Source: Candidatus Gastranaerophilales bacterium
Lineage (GTDB): Bacteria > Cyanobacteriota > Vampirovibrionia > Gastranaerophilales > Gastranaerophilaceae
Direction: 5' to 3'
Length of the DNA: 53,171 nucleotides
Assembly (NCBI GenBank): GCA_944326115.1
Contig: CALVCQ010000013.1
Location: 1 to 53,171, forward strand
The position numbers and the translations under genes were made by a program. Shown one piece after another: positions 18,817-26,329 of the stretch; within the stretch, counting starts at the first letter, position 1; each line of letters starts with the position of its first letter. A model generated the notes under the pieces. The model did not search any database. It was not told where the DNA came from and was given only the letters and a program-made list of their open reading frames with translations.

Positions 18817-18875
18817 TGTCAATATAAATTAGTATTTTGTAATGATATATACTTCACTATTAGAACAGGAGGAAA

Positions 18876-19070
18876 ATGGATAATTTAAAAATTGAAACTG
18901 TTACGGAACGATTATTCCCCGAAAAATTTAATGAAAAGCTTACACCCAGCCAAAGATTTTCTGCAGAAGTATGCCAAAGAGCTTTTACGCTGTTACTGCC
19001 CACCATAAATAAAAATAAAACAGTACAGCTATTATTCCAATTATCAGACCTGTTACGAAAAACCACATAG
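18876..19070 (+). CDS. short hypothetical ORF, possibly a truncated gene
   Basis: A 64-residue frame starting MDNLKIETVTERLF, with a perfect AGGAGG 4 bases before the ATG and a palindrome upstream, so initiation looks real. The first 36 residues look like a normal helical N-terminus. The last 28 residues are antisense to the C-terminus of the opposite membrane gene (18985-19356). Near the change point (18984) lies TTACGCTGTTA, which also occurs in the flanking direct repeats, so the original gene may have been cut and joined to a cassette here. Confidence 0.4.
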   Translation: MDNLKIETVTERLFPEKFNEKLTPSQRFSAEVCQRAFTLLLPTINKNKTVQLLFQLSDLLRKTT

Positions 19071-19356
19071 GGATTATTCTAAGGTGCTTATGACAAATAT
19101 CTTTTTTATTTTGCAATTTTCTTATTTTGAATACAAAAAATTCAATAATACTCGATATTAAAAAAATAAAAAATAAATACACAGAAATTTCATAATAATT
19201 GCAAGCTGTATTTATAGACATAAAAGGCAAATTATGAAAAACAAGAATGATTAATTGATTGACTATAACAAAATATCCTAAAAAAAGTAGACCCATATAC
19301 CCTAATAAAGCTATTACATTTAAAGATACATTGTTTTTCAAATTACCTAAATTCAT
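18985..19356 (-). CDS. small membrane protein (about four helices)
   Basis: A 123-residue, strongly hydrophobic protein with helices near residues 13-35, 45-70 (CNYYEISVYLFFIFLISSII), and 92-118 (IPMWFFVTGLIIGIIAVLFY). No Shine-Dalgarno is seen before the ATG. It is divergent from the toxin-like gene at 19392, with 35 bases between them, and could be an immunity or partner protein by position only. It ends inside the opposite short ORF. Confidence 0.55.
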   Translation of the reverse strand: MNLGNLKNNVSLNVIALLGYMGLLFLGYFVIVNQLIILVFHNLPFMSINTACNYYEISVYLFFIFLISSIIEFFVFKIRKLQNKKDICHKHLRIIPMWFFVTGLIIGIIAVLFYFYLWWAVTA

Positions 19357-19391
19357 AATATTATTTTACAAAATTCATGAAAGGATTACAA

Positions 19392-20006
19392 ATGACAAAA
19401 AAGAAAAAGAGTTTAACTCAATTTTATAACGATGAAATTTATGCAAAGACAAAAAAATACCAGAAGATATATGGATTTGAAATTGGCACAGGTTCACATG
19501 ATGCCTGGAATAATGAAGCCGATGCTTTTAAGCATACATTTATGCAGGCGGATTTGTCATTGAAATTAAACGTAGGCTTGAGTAAATTAGCCGGTGATTA
19601 CCATGAGCTTGAAGGAGAACTGAACCATCAACCAAAAGGTGAAAAGAATATGGACCTATGGAATAATGAAATCGGTCGTGAAATCTCAAGAGAAATAAGA
19701 AAAGAATATAATCGAATTGAAGTTATTAAACATATCAATTCAGGTAAGATGGACGATATTATTGCTGATAAGATTATGAAAAGAATGAAAAAAGGAGAAC
19801 TTATCACACACCCGTCAGACCCGAGAAAATACAGAACCACTGCACAAAAATTTTCTGATGAAATAAAATCACGATATCATCAAATGCAAGAGGAACGTAA
19901 AAGAAAATATCCTGTTTTTAGAAAGAGTAATACTTCTCAAAGCAATTCATCAGGTAAAGGTCGCTGGGTAACTATTAACGGCAATCATGTATTCATAGAG
20001 GATTAG
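19392..20006 (+). CDS. DUF6973-like protein, possible toxin-type domain
   Basis: A 204-residue soluble protein. I choose the ATG at 19392, 6 bases after AAAGGA, over the in-frame ATG at 19377. Residues about 28-100 have NNEADAFKHTFMQADL, then KLAGDYHELEGE, then MDLWNNEIGREI. This spacing (DA-x-[RK]H, H-E, M-D-x-W-N-N-x-x-G-R) resembles DUF6973, a domain seen in large secreted or polymorphic-toxin-type proteins. The last residues GRWVTINGNHVFIED resemble a short tail motif (VTI-x-G-x-HV) I associate with phage-linked proteins. The gene lies between direct repeats A and B of the island. Confidence 0.6.
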   Translation: MTKKKKSLTQFYNDEIYAKTKKYQKIYGFEIGTGSHDAWNNEADAFKHTFMQADLSLKLNVGLSKLAGDYHELEGELNHQPKGEKNMDLWNNEIGREISREIRKEYNRIEVIKHINSGKMDDIIADKIMKRMKKGELITHPSDPRKYRTTAQKFSDEIKSRYHQMQEERKRKYPVFRKSNTSQSNSSGKGRWVTINGNHVFIED

Positions 20007-20073
20007 TTTCTACTAAAAGAGCAAGCATTTTTCATACCTGTTCTTTGGTGTTTTATACATATGCAATTTATAC

Positions 20074-20108
20074 TTTCCTCGATTTGGTTGGGGGATAAGG
20101 GTTAACAG
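20074..20108. repeat. island direct repeat B
   Basis: TTTCCTCGATTT then TTGGGGGATAAGGG and TTAACAG: the same core as repeats A and C with one extra base and two substitutions. It sits between the 3' ends of the convergent genes 19392-20006 and 20159-20800. Confidence 0.75.
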
Positions 20109-20158
20109 TTTTAAAGAACAGTTATGGAGTAACTTAGTAAAAAACAAAGCGTATTTTA

Positions 20159-20800
20159 CTAATCTTTCGTAAAAATAAAGATATTTAAGTAATCAATTAA
20201 ATGGAATCCTTTCATTAAAGCTCTATAATGCCACAAAGAATCTACCTTACTAAGTTTAGGAAAAAATTTTCGAGTTTGTTTAACTATATGTGCACGTAAT
20301 TGTAACCGTTCCTTTATGAGTAATTGTACACATTTAGAACTTTCAAGGTGTAAAGTTGATTTTGAATAAGTGTCTCCTATTATTAAAACTACAAATCGAC
20401 CTTGTTCTAAATTGCGAATACCTAATTTTGCGAATTGTTTGAATGTATTAAAGAATCCTTTCTTATTTGTTATTCTAATGTCCATAAAATCAGGATTTAG
20501 CAATAATAATTGAATGTTCTTTTGTCCGACTTCTTCCAATTTACTATTAACTACATCTAGCAATGATTTATCATATTTGTAATTTTCTATCTCAAAATAT
20601 AATCTGTTTAACTTTATAGCTTCTTCCTCTGCTGATTTAGAATTACCAAATATATTCAAAATTAAATCATTTCTTTTTGTATATCTTCTATAAAGTTGTT
20701 CATAGATATTAATTTCATATTCCCAAAAAGAGTTTGTTCTTATATCGTAGTAATTTTTCAAATTTTCTAAATCAATGTTATTGTAGCCTGTTGTTTTCAT
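20159..20800 (-). CDS. methyltransferase-like protein, possibly degenerate DNA methylase
   Basis: A 213-residue protein. I place the start at ATG 20800 (GAGGTAAAT before it) rather than 20824. The C-terminal half resembles the end of Rossmann-type DNA methylases: GRFVVLIIGDTYSKST near residue 140, then SLWHYRALMKGFHLIDYLNIFIF at the end, which parallels the VxGD and LW-RYRA-GF segments of those enzymes. Where a DNA methylase would have [DNS]PP[YF], this protein has NPDF (in LLLLNPDFMDIR). The N-terminal half lacks a visible G-x-G SAM motif. It may be inactive or diverged. It lies between direct repeats B and C. Confidence 0.5.
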   Translation of the reverse strand: MKTTGYNNIDLENLKNYYDIRTNSFWEYEINIYEQLYRRYTKRNDLILNIFGNSKSAEEEAIKLNRLYFEIENYKYDKSLLDVVNSKLEEVGQKNIQLLLLNPDFMDIRITNKKGFFNTFKQFAKLGIRNLEQGRFVVLIIGDTYSKSTLHLESSKCVQLLIKERLQLRAHIVKQTRKFFPKLSKVDSLWHYRALMKGFHLIDYLNIFIFTKD

Positions 20801-20846
20801 ATTTACCTCATTTTTAGTACGCAAAGTTATTATAAATTGTTTTCTT

Positions 20847-20895
20847 AAATTACGCTGTTATTTTCCTCGATTTTGCTGGGGGATAAGAGGTACAG
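20847..20895. repeat. island direct repeat C
   Basis: TTACGCTGTTA, TTTCCTCGATTT and CTGGGGGATAAG, ending GTACAG. It lies 47 bases upstream of the 20159-20800 gene, as repeat A lies just upstream of the 18141-18659 gene. Confidence 0.75.
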
Positions 20896-21177
20896 ACATG
20901 TGGATATGCGTAATCCCAATATTGTTAGGGTATTTACCGCAAGTTCAATAAAAGCACTCCTAAAAAGCAGCATTACACAAGGCAAATACGGGATTGTCTG
21001 CATATCCGATAGGAAAGTTAATTAAATAAACAGGCTCAAACTTATTAAATGCAGCAAATATTGTCTGTTATGGTAGAAAGATAGTAATTCAACAAATTTC
21101 TTTTGCAGCCCCCAAACAGCCCCCTTAATAGCAAAATTGAGCAATTTTTGTAACTCAATAATGGGTCAGAAACACAC
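20896..21177. other. non-coding stretch between island and tRNA-Ser
   Basis: No convincing gene. A long imperfect inverted repeat spans 20903-21012 (GGATATGC ... GCATATCC, with inner AATCCC / GGGATT). On the minus strand 21014-21120 reads as a short open stretch ending LLHLISLSLFI that might be the tail of a lost gene. No integrase is seen. Confidence 0.35.
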
Positions 21178-21203
21178 TAAAAAAGAGCCTTTACAGGCTC
21201 TTT
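21178..21203 (-). terminator. terminator after tRNA-Ser
   Basis: AAAGAGCCT / AGGCTCTTT with a 4-base loop; on the minus strand the stem is followed by a T-run, directly after the tRNA 3' end. Confidence 0.85.
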
Positions 21204-21208
21204 CAAAA

Positions 21209-21299
21209 TGGAGGAGGAGGTGGGATTCGAACCCACGGTACGCTACAAACGTACGACAGTTTTCAAGACTGCTCCAATCAACCGCTCTGGCACTCCTCC
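21209..21299 (-). tRNA. tRNA-Ser (anticodon UGA)
   Basis: Reading the minus strand from 21299: acceptor GGAGGAG, D-arm GCCAGAGCGG, an anticodon arm with loop CTTGAAA giving UGA, a long variable arm (around CGTACG ... CGTAC) as expected for class II tRNA-Ser, T-arm GTGGGTTCGAATCCCAC, then CTCCTCC and TCCA. The CCA appears encoded, though the discriminator would then be T rather than the usual G. It borders the accessory island and could be its integration target. Confidence 0.95.
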
Positions 21300-22062
21300 A
21301 ATGAGTGTGATATTGATTTGGGTAAAATTATATTAATTGAAAAATAGTTAAAAGTAAAGTCTCAAGTTATAATAATTAGGGACTTATATACAACTTTACA
21401 CAAAATATGCTCGAAATACAGCTATGATGCCACCCTTGTATATGTAAAATAATTCTATACAGATTTTGTATCTTGATGCTATTTATTATGTAAAATTGAA
21501 TAAAAATGGAGGATGCATAAGGAATTTAATTCTTCGTTTCGATTTCGTCGCACCTCCTTCATAGTCACTTTAAAGCAAACACCTTATGCATCCAAACAAA
21601 ATCAAATACTCTGCAATTTCTATAAAAGCAAGGTAGAGGATATTTCTTTTTTCGTGTTGATTCCCTCCTACAAAAGCACTCAAAAAGAAACCTCCGCACC
21701 TGTCTTGTTCTATTACATCGATAAAACAGGAGGGGGACGAGGATGTCACGCCCATGTTGTAACTGCCGGAGCGATACCTTGCTTGTACTCAAGAGTATCC
21801 TGATATGTACTGATTACAAACTCGCCTGCATCTCAAGCCGGGAGCGGTACACACTCTGCCGAATAAATATTCCGGTGGCATCCGGAGAAAATATAATTAA
21901 GAGAGGTAACGAATGACACCGCAACGCAGTTGCATAACATCAGACTTCGCTCTATCTCAGCCGATGTTGCAGCCAGTCTGACCCAATCAGTCATTTTGCG
22001 ACTCTGCCCAATAAAATATGTCTAAATGTCATATCTTATGAGAGCTGGACCCCATGCACCGT
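21300..22062. other. GC-richer non-coding block beside tRNA-Ser
   Basis: Clearly higher GC than the rest of the window from about 21700. A 12-bp perfect inverted repeat GGATGCATAAGG (21511-21522) / CCTTATGCATCC (21582-21593) lies here. Small open frames on both strands (about 60-96 codons) overlap one another, lack ribosome sites and are not convincing. A 22-codon frame at 21913 has a fair AGAGAGGTAACGA site but no other support. Confidence 0.4.
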
Positions 22063-22156
22063 CTTGAAATTCCTTCCCGCTCGCTGCAGCCGCTGACTAC
22101 GCTCCGCTGCCGTCAGCTTTGCACCTCGCTCCCCGGGTTTCACCCGTCCGGAATTT
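22063..22156. repeat. 94-bp repeat unit type B, copy 1
   Basis: Starts CTTGAAATTCC and ends CCGGAATTT; an almost identical unit is at 22429-22522. It contains CGCTGCAGCCGCTGAC and CCCGGGTTTCACCCG. The two type-B units flank the type-A tandem array. Confidence 0.85.
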
Positions 22157-22423
22157 CGCCTCTTGAAATCAGCCGTTCGGGAAAAACGTGGTTTCCCCTC
22201 ACAAGGGGCGTTCCCTCATTTCATTCGGTCAGCCCCGTCTGATTCCGCCTCTTGAAATCAGACGTTCGGGAAAAACGTGGTTTTCCCTCACAAGGGGCGT
22301 TCCCTCATTTCATTCGGTCAGCCCCGTCTGATTTCGCCTCTTGAAATCAGACGTTCGGGAAAAACGTGGTTTTCCCTCACAAGGGGCGTTCCCTCGTTTC
22401 ATTCGGTCAGCCCCGTCTGATTC
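22157..22423. repeat. three tandem 89-bp units, type A
   Basis: Units at 22157, 22246 and 22335, each starting CGCCTCTTGAAATCAG and almost identical. Inside each unit are inverted repeats: GGGAAAA / TTTTCCC around ACGTGG, and across unit borders GTCTGATTTC / GAAATCAGAC around GCCTCTT. The same unit, in opposite orientation and 90 bp long, is at 52977-53171. Short frames inside it are repeat artefacts. Confidence 0.9.
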
Positions 22424-22428
22424 CGCCT

Positions 22429-22522
22429 CTTGAAATTCCTTCCCACTCGCTGCAGCCGCTGACTACGCTCCGCTGCCGTCAGCTTTGCACCTCGCTCCCC
22501 GGGTTTCACCCGTCCGGAATTT
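22429..22522. repeat. 94-bp repeat unit type B, copy 2
   Basis: Second type-B unit, followed by a partial type-A unit (22523-22568) that diverges after the AGACG of CAGACG. From 22569 to 22851 I see no gene; TATTTAGTCAACTT near 22650 recurs near 52908. Confidence 0.85.
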
Positions 22523-22851
22523 CGCCTCTTGAAATCAGACGCTCATCAGTAGCGTGGTTTTGACTCACAATGGCACAGTGTTCAATTTCTATACGGCACG
22601 CAAAAGCTTCGCTTTTGACTTACCCTGCCTTAATTCGAAATTGATATTTAGTCAACTTCGAATAGAGTTCTTGGTACGATAAAATGAAATGCCTGCACTC
22701 GAATAGTCAATATACGGCTTTACATAATTAATCTTATCATAAATCGTCATCAAATTATGCAACGTCTACAAGAATGACACATTTTTTGAATATTTTTTGC
22801 AGAATTAAAGTCTATTAAAAAATTGCCTTTTGTGTTTCTAAACAAAAAACA

Positions 22852-23673
22852 TTAGAAAAAATTGTTTATAAAATCAGCAAGCTCTAAATATTTGTTATCA
22901 GCCAATTCTTTACAAAACACAAGATAAGTATATGGTGCTATTTCAGAAATTTTATTTGTATCTATAAACAATCCCTCAACAAACCGTGCAAATAATTCTG
23001 AGGGTCTGCTGTAATAAGAATTTAGTCGGTTCAATCTGGAGGAGATTCTTTTTAGTGCTCTCTGACAGGATTTTATTTTGATATAATTTCTAATTTCTGT
23101 TGAAAGTTCGTGAAAATCTTCGTCAATATTTTTTATTGAATATTCTCTTGTTTTGCCGAGAAAAGTAGTCTTAACAATTACTCTGTCATATTTTAGCAGA
23201 TATTTTACATCTGATTTCTTTATTATTTTGTCAAATGCTGGATAAGGATACGAGCGTTTAAAATCGGGGTGCAGCTCTTTTATTGATTTATCAAGCTGCT
23301 TGATTTCATTGCATATATCTTCTCTTCTTTTAGTTAAAATCTTATACCCCCTGTTTGTATCCACAAACCTTGTTACCTGTAACAGCTCATCTTGTATTTT
23401 TTTTATATCTGAGTTCGGGAAAAGTTTTTCCAGTGTTCCATGGTTTTTGTGAATATCAGGTTCTATTCGAGCATGTATATAGTGAGTAAATTCGTGTATT
23501 AGAACTTCTATTTTTCTTTTGTAATCAATGTTAGAAGAGATATCAATTCTGTTTTTAAGGTAAAATCCCTGATGACCTCTTGCTTTTGTTTTTGTGTTTA
23601 CAATTATGCCAAGTGAACGCAGGAATTCTGCCATAGCATAAAATGTAGCACTGTATTCATTTTCTTCCGCCAT
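22852..23673 (-). CDS. HExxH zinc metallopeptidase-like protein
   Basis: A 273-residue cytoplasmic protein with the zinc-binding motif LIHEFTHYIHAR near residues 58-69 (HEFTH), and a later SELFARFVEG near 235 whose Glu could be the third ligand. The fold is probably gluzincin-like, in the manner of ImmA/IrrE or related small peptidases, but there is no helix-turn-helix. The middle part is Lys/Arg-rich helix. It starts 2 bases after the cutA stop and is in one transcription unit with cutA and the oxidase. Substrate unknown. Confidence 0.7.
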   Translation of the reverse strand: MAEENEYSATFYAMAEFLRSLGIIVNTKTKARGHQGFYLKNRIDISSNIDYKRKIEVLIHEFTHYIHARIEPDIHKNHGTLEKLFPNSDIKKIQDELLQVTRFVDTNRGYKILTKRREDICNEIKQLDKSIKELHPDFKRSYPYPAFDKIIKKSDVKYLLKYDRVIVKTTFLGKTREYSIKNIDEDFHELSTEIRNYIKIKSCQRALKRISSRLNRLNSYYSRPSELFARFVEGLFIDTNKISEIAPYTYLVFCKELADNKYLELADFINNFF

Positions 23674-23675
23674 TA

Positions 23676-23996
23676 TTAAACTTCTGATGTCTCTTTTACA
23701 ATCCAGTTCTGGTATTCAGTGCTTCCATTCGTAATAGGAAGTGCAATAATTTCAGGCAGGGTGTTTTCATGCAGTTCTTTTATTTTTGTTTCTACTTCTG
23801 TAAATTTATCTTCCTGTGTTTTTATAATCATAAGCAGTTCACTGTCAGTTTGCACAATACCTTCCCATTTATAAACCGATGTAACTGAATGCATTATATT
23901 TACACAAGCTGCGAGATTATCTTCCACTAGAGTTGTTGCAATAAGATTTGCATTGAATTCATTAGGTACAGTACAAAATATTACGCAATTTTTCAC
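23676..23996 (-). CDS. cutA: CutA1-family divalent cation tolerance protein
   Basis: A trimeric small cytoplasmic protein of the CutA1 family, linked to metal tolerance. The core CVIFCTVPNEFNANLIATTL, LAACVNIMHSVTSVYKWEG and the metal-site region LMIIKTQED are typical. I choose GTG at 23996 because AAGGAG lies 6 bases upstream; the in-frame ATG at 24002 sits directly against that site and is less likely, and TTG at 24023 lacks one. Length (106 residues) is normal for the family. Confidence 0.9.
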   Translation of the reverse strand: MKNCVIFCTVPNEFNANLIATTLVEDNLAACVNIMHSVTSVYKWEGIVQTDSELLMIIKTQEDKFTEVETKIKELHENTLPEIIALPITNGSTEYQNWIVKETSEV

Positions 23997-24029
23997 ATTC
24001 ATCTCCTTGTAATTGATGTACAATATATT

Positions 24030-25442
24030 TTACAACATTTTTTCAGGATTTAAAATGTAGTTAGGGTCAAAAACTTTTTTAATTTGTATCATTAAATTCA
24101 GTGTTGTTTTATCAAGAGCGATAGGCAAAAAAGAAGCTTTCTGGCAGCCGATACCGTGCTCACCGGACAATGTGCCTCCAAGTGACAGTGCAAGCTTGAA
24201 AAGTTCTGCTTTTGCTTTTTCAAAGTTTTGTTTCTGTTTTTTGTCTCTTAAATCCAGTGCAAAATTCGGATGAATATTGCCGTCGCCGATATGCCCCATA
24301 ATCATTGTTATAAGATTATATTTCTTACTTATCTCTATAATGCCTTTAGATAGTTCTGCTATTTTTGAGCGGGGAACAACTACATCTTCCGTGATAACGT
24401 TAGGCGCAAGCTGTGCACAGGCACCGAAGGCTGAGCGGCGTGAAGTCCATATTCTTTTTTTGTGTTCCTCATCTTTAGCACAATCAATATACTGTGCATT
24501 GTTCTCCATACACAGTGAAATTATTTTTTCCTGCTGGTGTTTGACGGATGCATCATCTCCGTCTATTTCAATCAACAGGGCAGCTTCTTTATCGCATAAC
24601 ATGCCTGTAGGATAAAACGCCTCAATAGTTTGTACTGTTTTTTGGTCAATCAAATCAACAACAGAGGGGGTAAGGTGATTGTTTATAATTGTGCTTACTG
24701 CATTTACTGCTTCTTCAATAGTGTTAAAGTAAGCCATTAGTACATTTGTAGTCTCAGGTTTCGGGATTAATCTCAGTGTTGCCTCTGTAATGACAGCAAG
24801 AGTGCCTTCTGACCCGACTATCAATTGTGTAAGGTTGTATCCAGTAACATTTTTTACGGTTTGGGCTCCGGTTTTTATTATTGTTCCGTCAGCCAGTACC
24901 ACTTCTAAATCTAATACATAGTCTTTAAACGTCCCGTATTTAAATGCTCGTGGACCGCCGGATGAAAGAGCAATACCTCCTCCAATAGTTGATACAGCAA
25001 GGTTAGAAGGATCCGGCGGAAAAAACAAGCCTATTTTTGAAACTTCGTTTTGCAAATCACCGACAACTACACCGGGCTGTACTTTACAGGTTAAGTCTTG
25101 ATTACTTATTTCAAGAATTTTATTCATTTTGGAAAAATGGAGTATTATTCCGCCCTTTACTGGATTACAACCGCCTGCGTGGTTTGTTGCCGCACCTCGT
25201 TCTATTACCGGTATTCTGTGTCTATTTGCAAATTTTAATATTTCACTTACCTGTTGAGTATTTTCCGGAAATACCACAACTCTCGGGTATTCTTTGGAAA
25301 ACGGAATATGTGCACAATCAAACGAGTAAGCATATAAACCTTCTAAGTCTGATATAACATTATTTTTACCGACTATTTGCTTAAGTTTGGCAATAGTTTT
25401 GCTGTCATATTCCGGCGTAATTTCTTTTGTCTGTGTAATCAT
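24030..25442 (-). CDS. FAD-linked oxidase, glycolate/lactate dehydrogenase type (GlcD-like)
   Basis: A 470-residue FAD-binding protein of the GlcD/D-lactate dehydrogenase family, oxidising 2-hydroxy acids. It has the FAD domain at about 35-215 (RGAATNHAGGCNP, TIGGGIALSSGG, NVTGYNLTQLIVGSEGTL) and the C-terminal cap domain with GHIGDGNIHPNF (His ligands) and LSGEHGIGCQKASFL, ending FDPNYILNPEKM. No GlcE or GlcF (Fe-S) partner is adjacent. The start is ATG at 25442; a GTG at 25460 is possible. It is the first gene of a unit with cutA and the metallopeptidase. Exact substrate unknown. Confidence 0.9.
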   Translation of the reverse strand: MITQTKEITPEYDSKTIAKLKQIVGKNNVISDLEGLYAYSFDCAHIPFSKEYPRVVVFPENTQQVSEILKFANRHRIPVIERGAATNHAGGCNPVKGGIILHFSKMNKILEISNQDLTCKVQPGVVVGDLQNEVSKIGLFFPPDPSNLAVSTIGGGIALSSGGPRAFKYGTFKDYVLDLEVVLADGTIIKTGAQTVKNVTGYNLTQLIVGSEGTLAVITEATLRLIPKPETTNVLMAYFNTIEEAVNAVSTIINNHLTPSVVDLIDQKTVQTIEAFYPTGMLCDKEAALLIEIDGDDASVKHQQEKIISLCMENNAQYIDCAKDEEHKKRIWTSRRSAFGACAQLAPNVITEDVVVPRSKIAELSKGIIEISKKYNLITMIMGHIGDGNIHPNFALDLRDKKQKQNFEKAKAELFKLALSLGGTLSGEHGIGCQKASFLPIALDKTTLNLMIQIKKVFDPNYILNPEKML

Positions 25443-25615
25443 AATGGGATTATAGAACACAATTTGTTAAATTTAAAGTATAGATTTGAATTATGATTTA
25501 AATATTCTATTTTATGACTTTTGTGTTTCGCCTGTGTTGTATTAATTTAATTGTAAATAATAACCATAATCTGTACATAAATTTTTATATAAAAAATTGA
25601 TGAGAGGAGTTATTT

Positions 25616-26326
25616 ATGCGCAGGTTGTTTATTATTATAATGTTATTTTCCGTCATTTGTTTTATTCCTGCACAAGAAGGAAAATGCGGCATTATAGATA
25701 ATGTAGTCAGGTACGATGAAGATGCAACAATTACAGAAATTTATGAAAAGATGTCACCGGCTATTGTGCTTATAGAAGCTGATTTAAAAGACGGTTTATC
25801 AAGCGGTACGGGCTGTATAATAGATTCTAAAGGAATTATACTGACAAGTTCACATGTTATATCCGGTGCACCGTCAGTGCAGGTAACTATTTCTACAGGT
25901 GAAGTCTTTAAGGGTAGTGTTATATCTGTTATGGGTAAAGATAATGATCTTGCGCTGATAAAAATTAATGCCAAGAAATCATTACCTGTGATTTCGCTGG
26001 GTGATTCCGAAAAAGTAAAAGTCGGACAGAGGGTTCTTGCTATAGGGAACCCGTTTGGCTTTAACAACACTTTGACCACGGGTATTATATCAAGAATTGA
26101 TTATGCAAAAAATAAACTGCAGACTGATGCTGCTATTAACCCCGGTAATTCAGGCGGTCCGATAATAAATATTCATGGAGAAGTAATAGGCATAAGTCAA
26201 TCTATATATAATCCTGATAATAATATATCGAATATCGGCATCGGGTTTGCCGTGCCGATAAATGAGGCTAAAAACTTTATAAAGCTGTCTCTTTCTGGTA
26301 AAGAAACAAAATCAGCTAATAATTAA
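25616..26326 (+). CDS. S1C-type trypsin-like serine protease, exported, no PDZ
   Basis: A 236-residue periplasmic protease of the DegP/HtrA family. Residues 1-24 are a signal peptide (RLFIIIMLFSVICFIP). The catalytic triad is visible: His80 in LTSSHVI, Asp111 in DNDLALIKI, Ser179 in NPGNSGGP. The GNPFG and GIGFAVP blocks follow. There is no PDZ domain, unlike DegP; the only PDZ protein in the window (3996) is far away. GAGAGGAG precedes the ATG. It converges on the MGMA-type cluster with 3 bases between stops. Probable role: envelope protein quality control or processing. Confidence 0.92.
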   Translation: MRRLFIIIMLFSVICFIPAQEGKCGIIDNVVRYDEDATITEIYEKMSPAIVLIEADLKDGLSSGTGCIIDSKGIILTSSHVISGAPSVQVTISTGEVFKGSVISVMGKDNDLALIKINAKKSLPVISLGDSEKVKVGQRVLAIGNPFGFNNTLTTGIISRIDYAKNKLQTDAAINPGNSGGPIINIHGEVIGISQSIYNPDNNISNIGIGFAVPINEAKNFIKLSLSGKETKSANN

Positions 26327-26329
26327 TTA

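Noticed and set aside
20903-21012. Integron attC site
   Set aside because: A long imperfect inverted repeat exists, but the GTTRRRY core and its complement are absent and no integron integrase is present.
21513-21803. 96-codon frame and overlapping minus-strand frames
   Set aside because: They overlap on both strands, have no ribosome site and share no recognisable motif; the block's composition makes chance frames likely.
22157-22423. CRISPR array
   Set aside because: Units are 89 bp, directly adjacent and almost identical over the full length, with no short repeats separated by unique spacers.
22054-22563. Small coding frames in the repeat array (62 and 65 codons)
   Set aside because: They follow the repeat period, lack ribosome sites and encode low-complexity Arg/Pro/Ser peptides.
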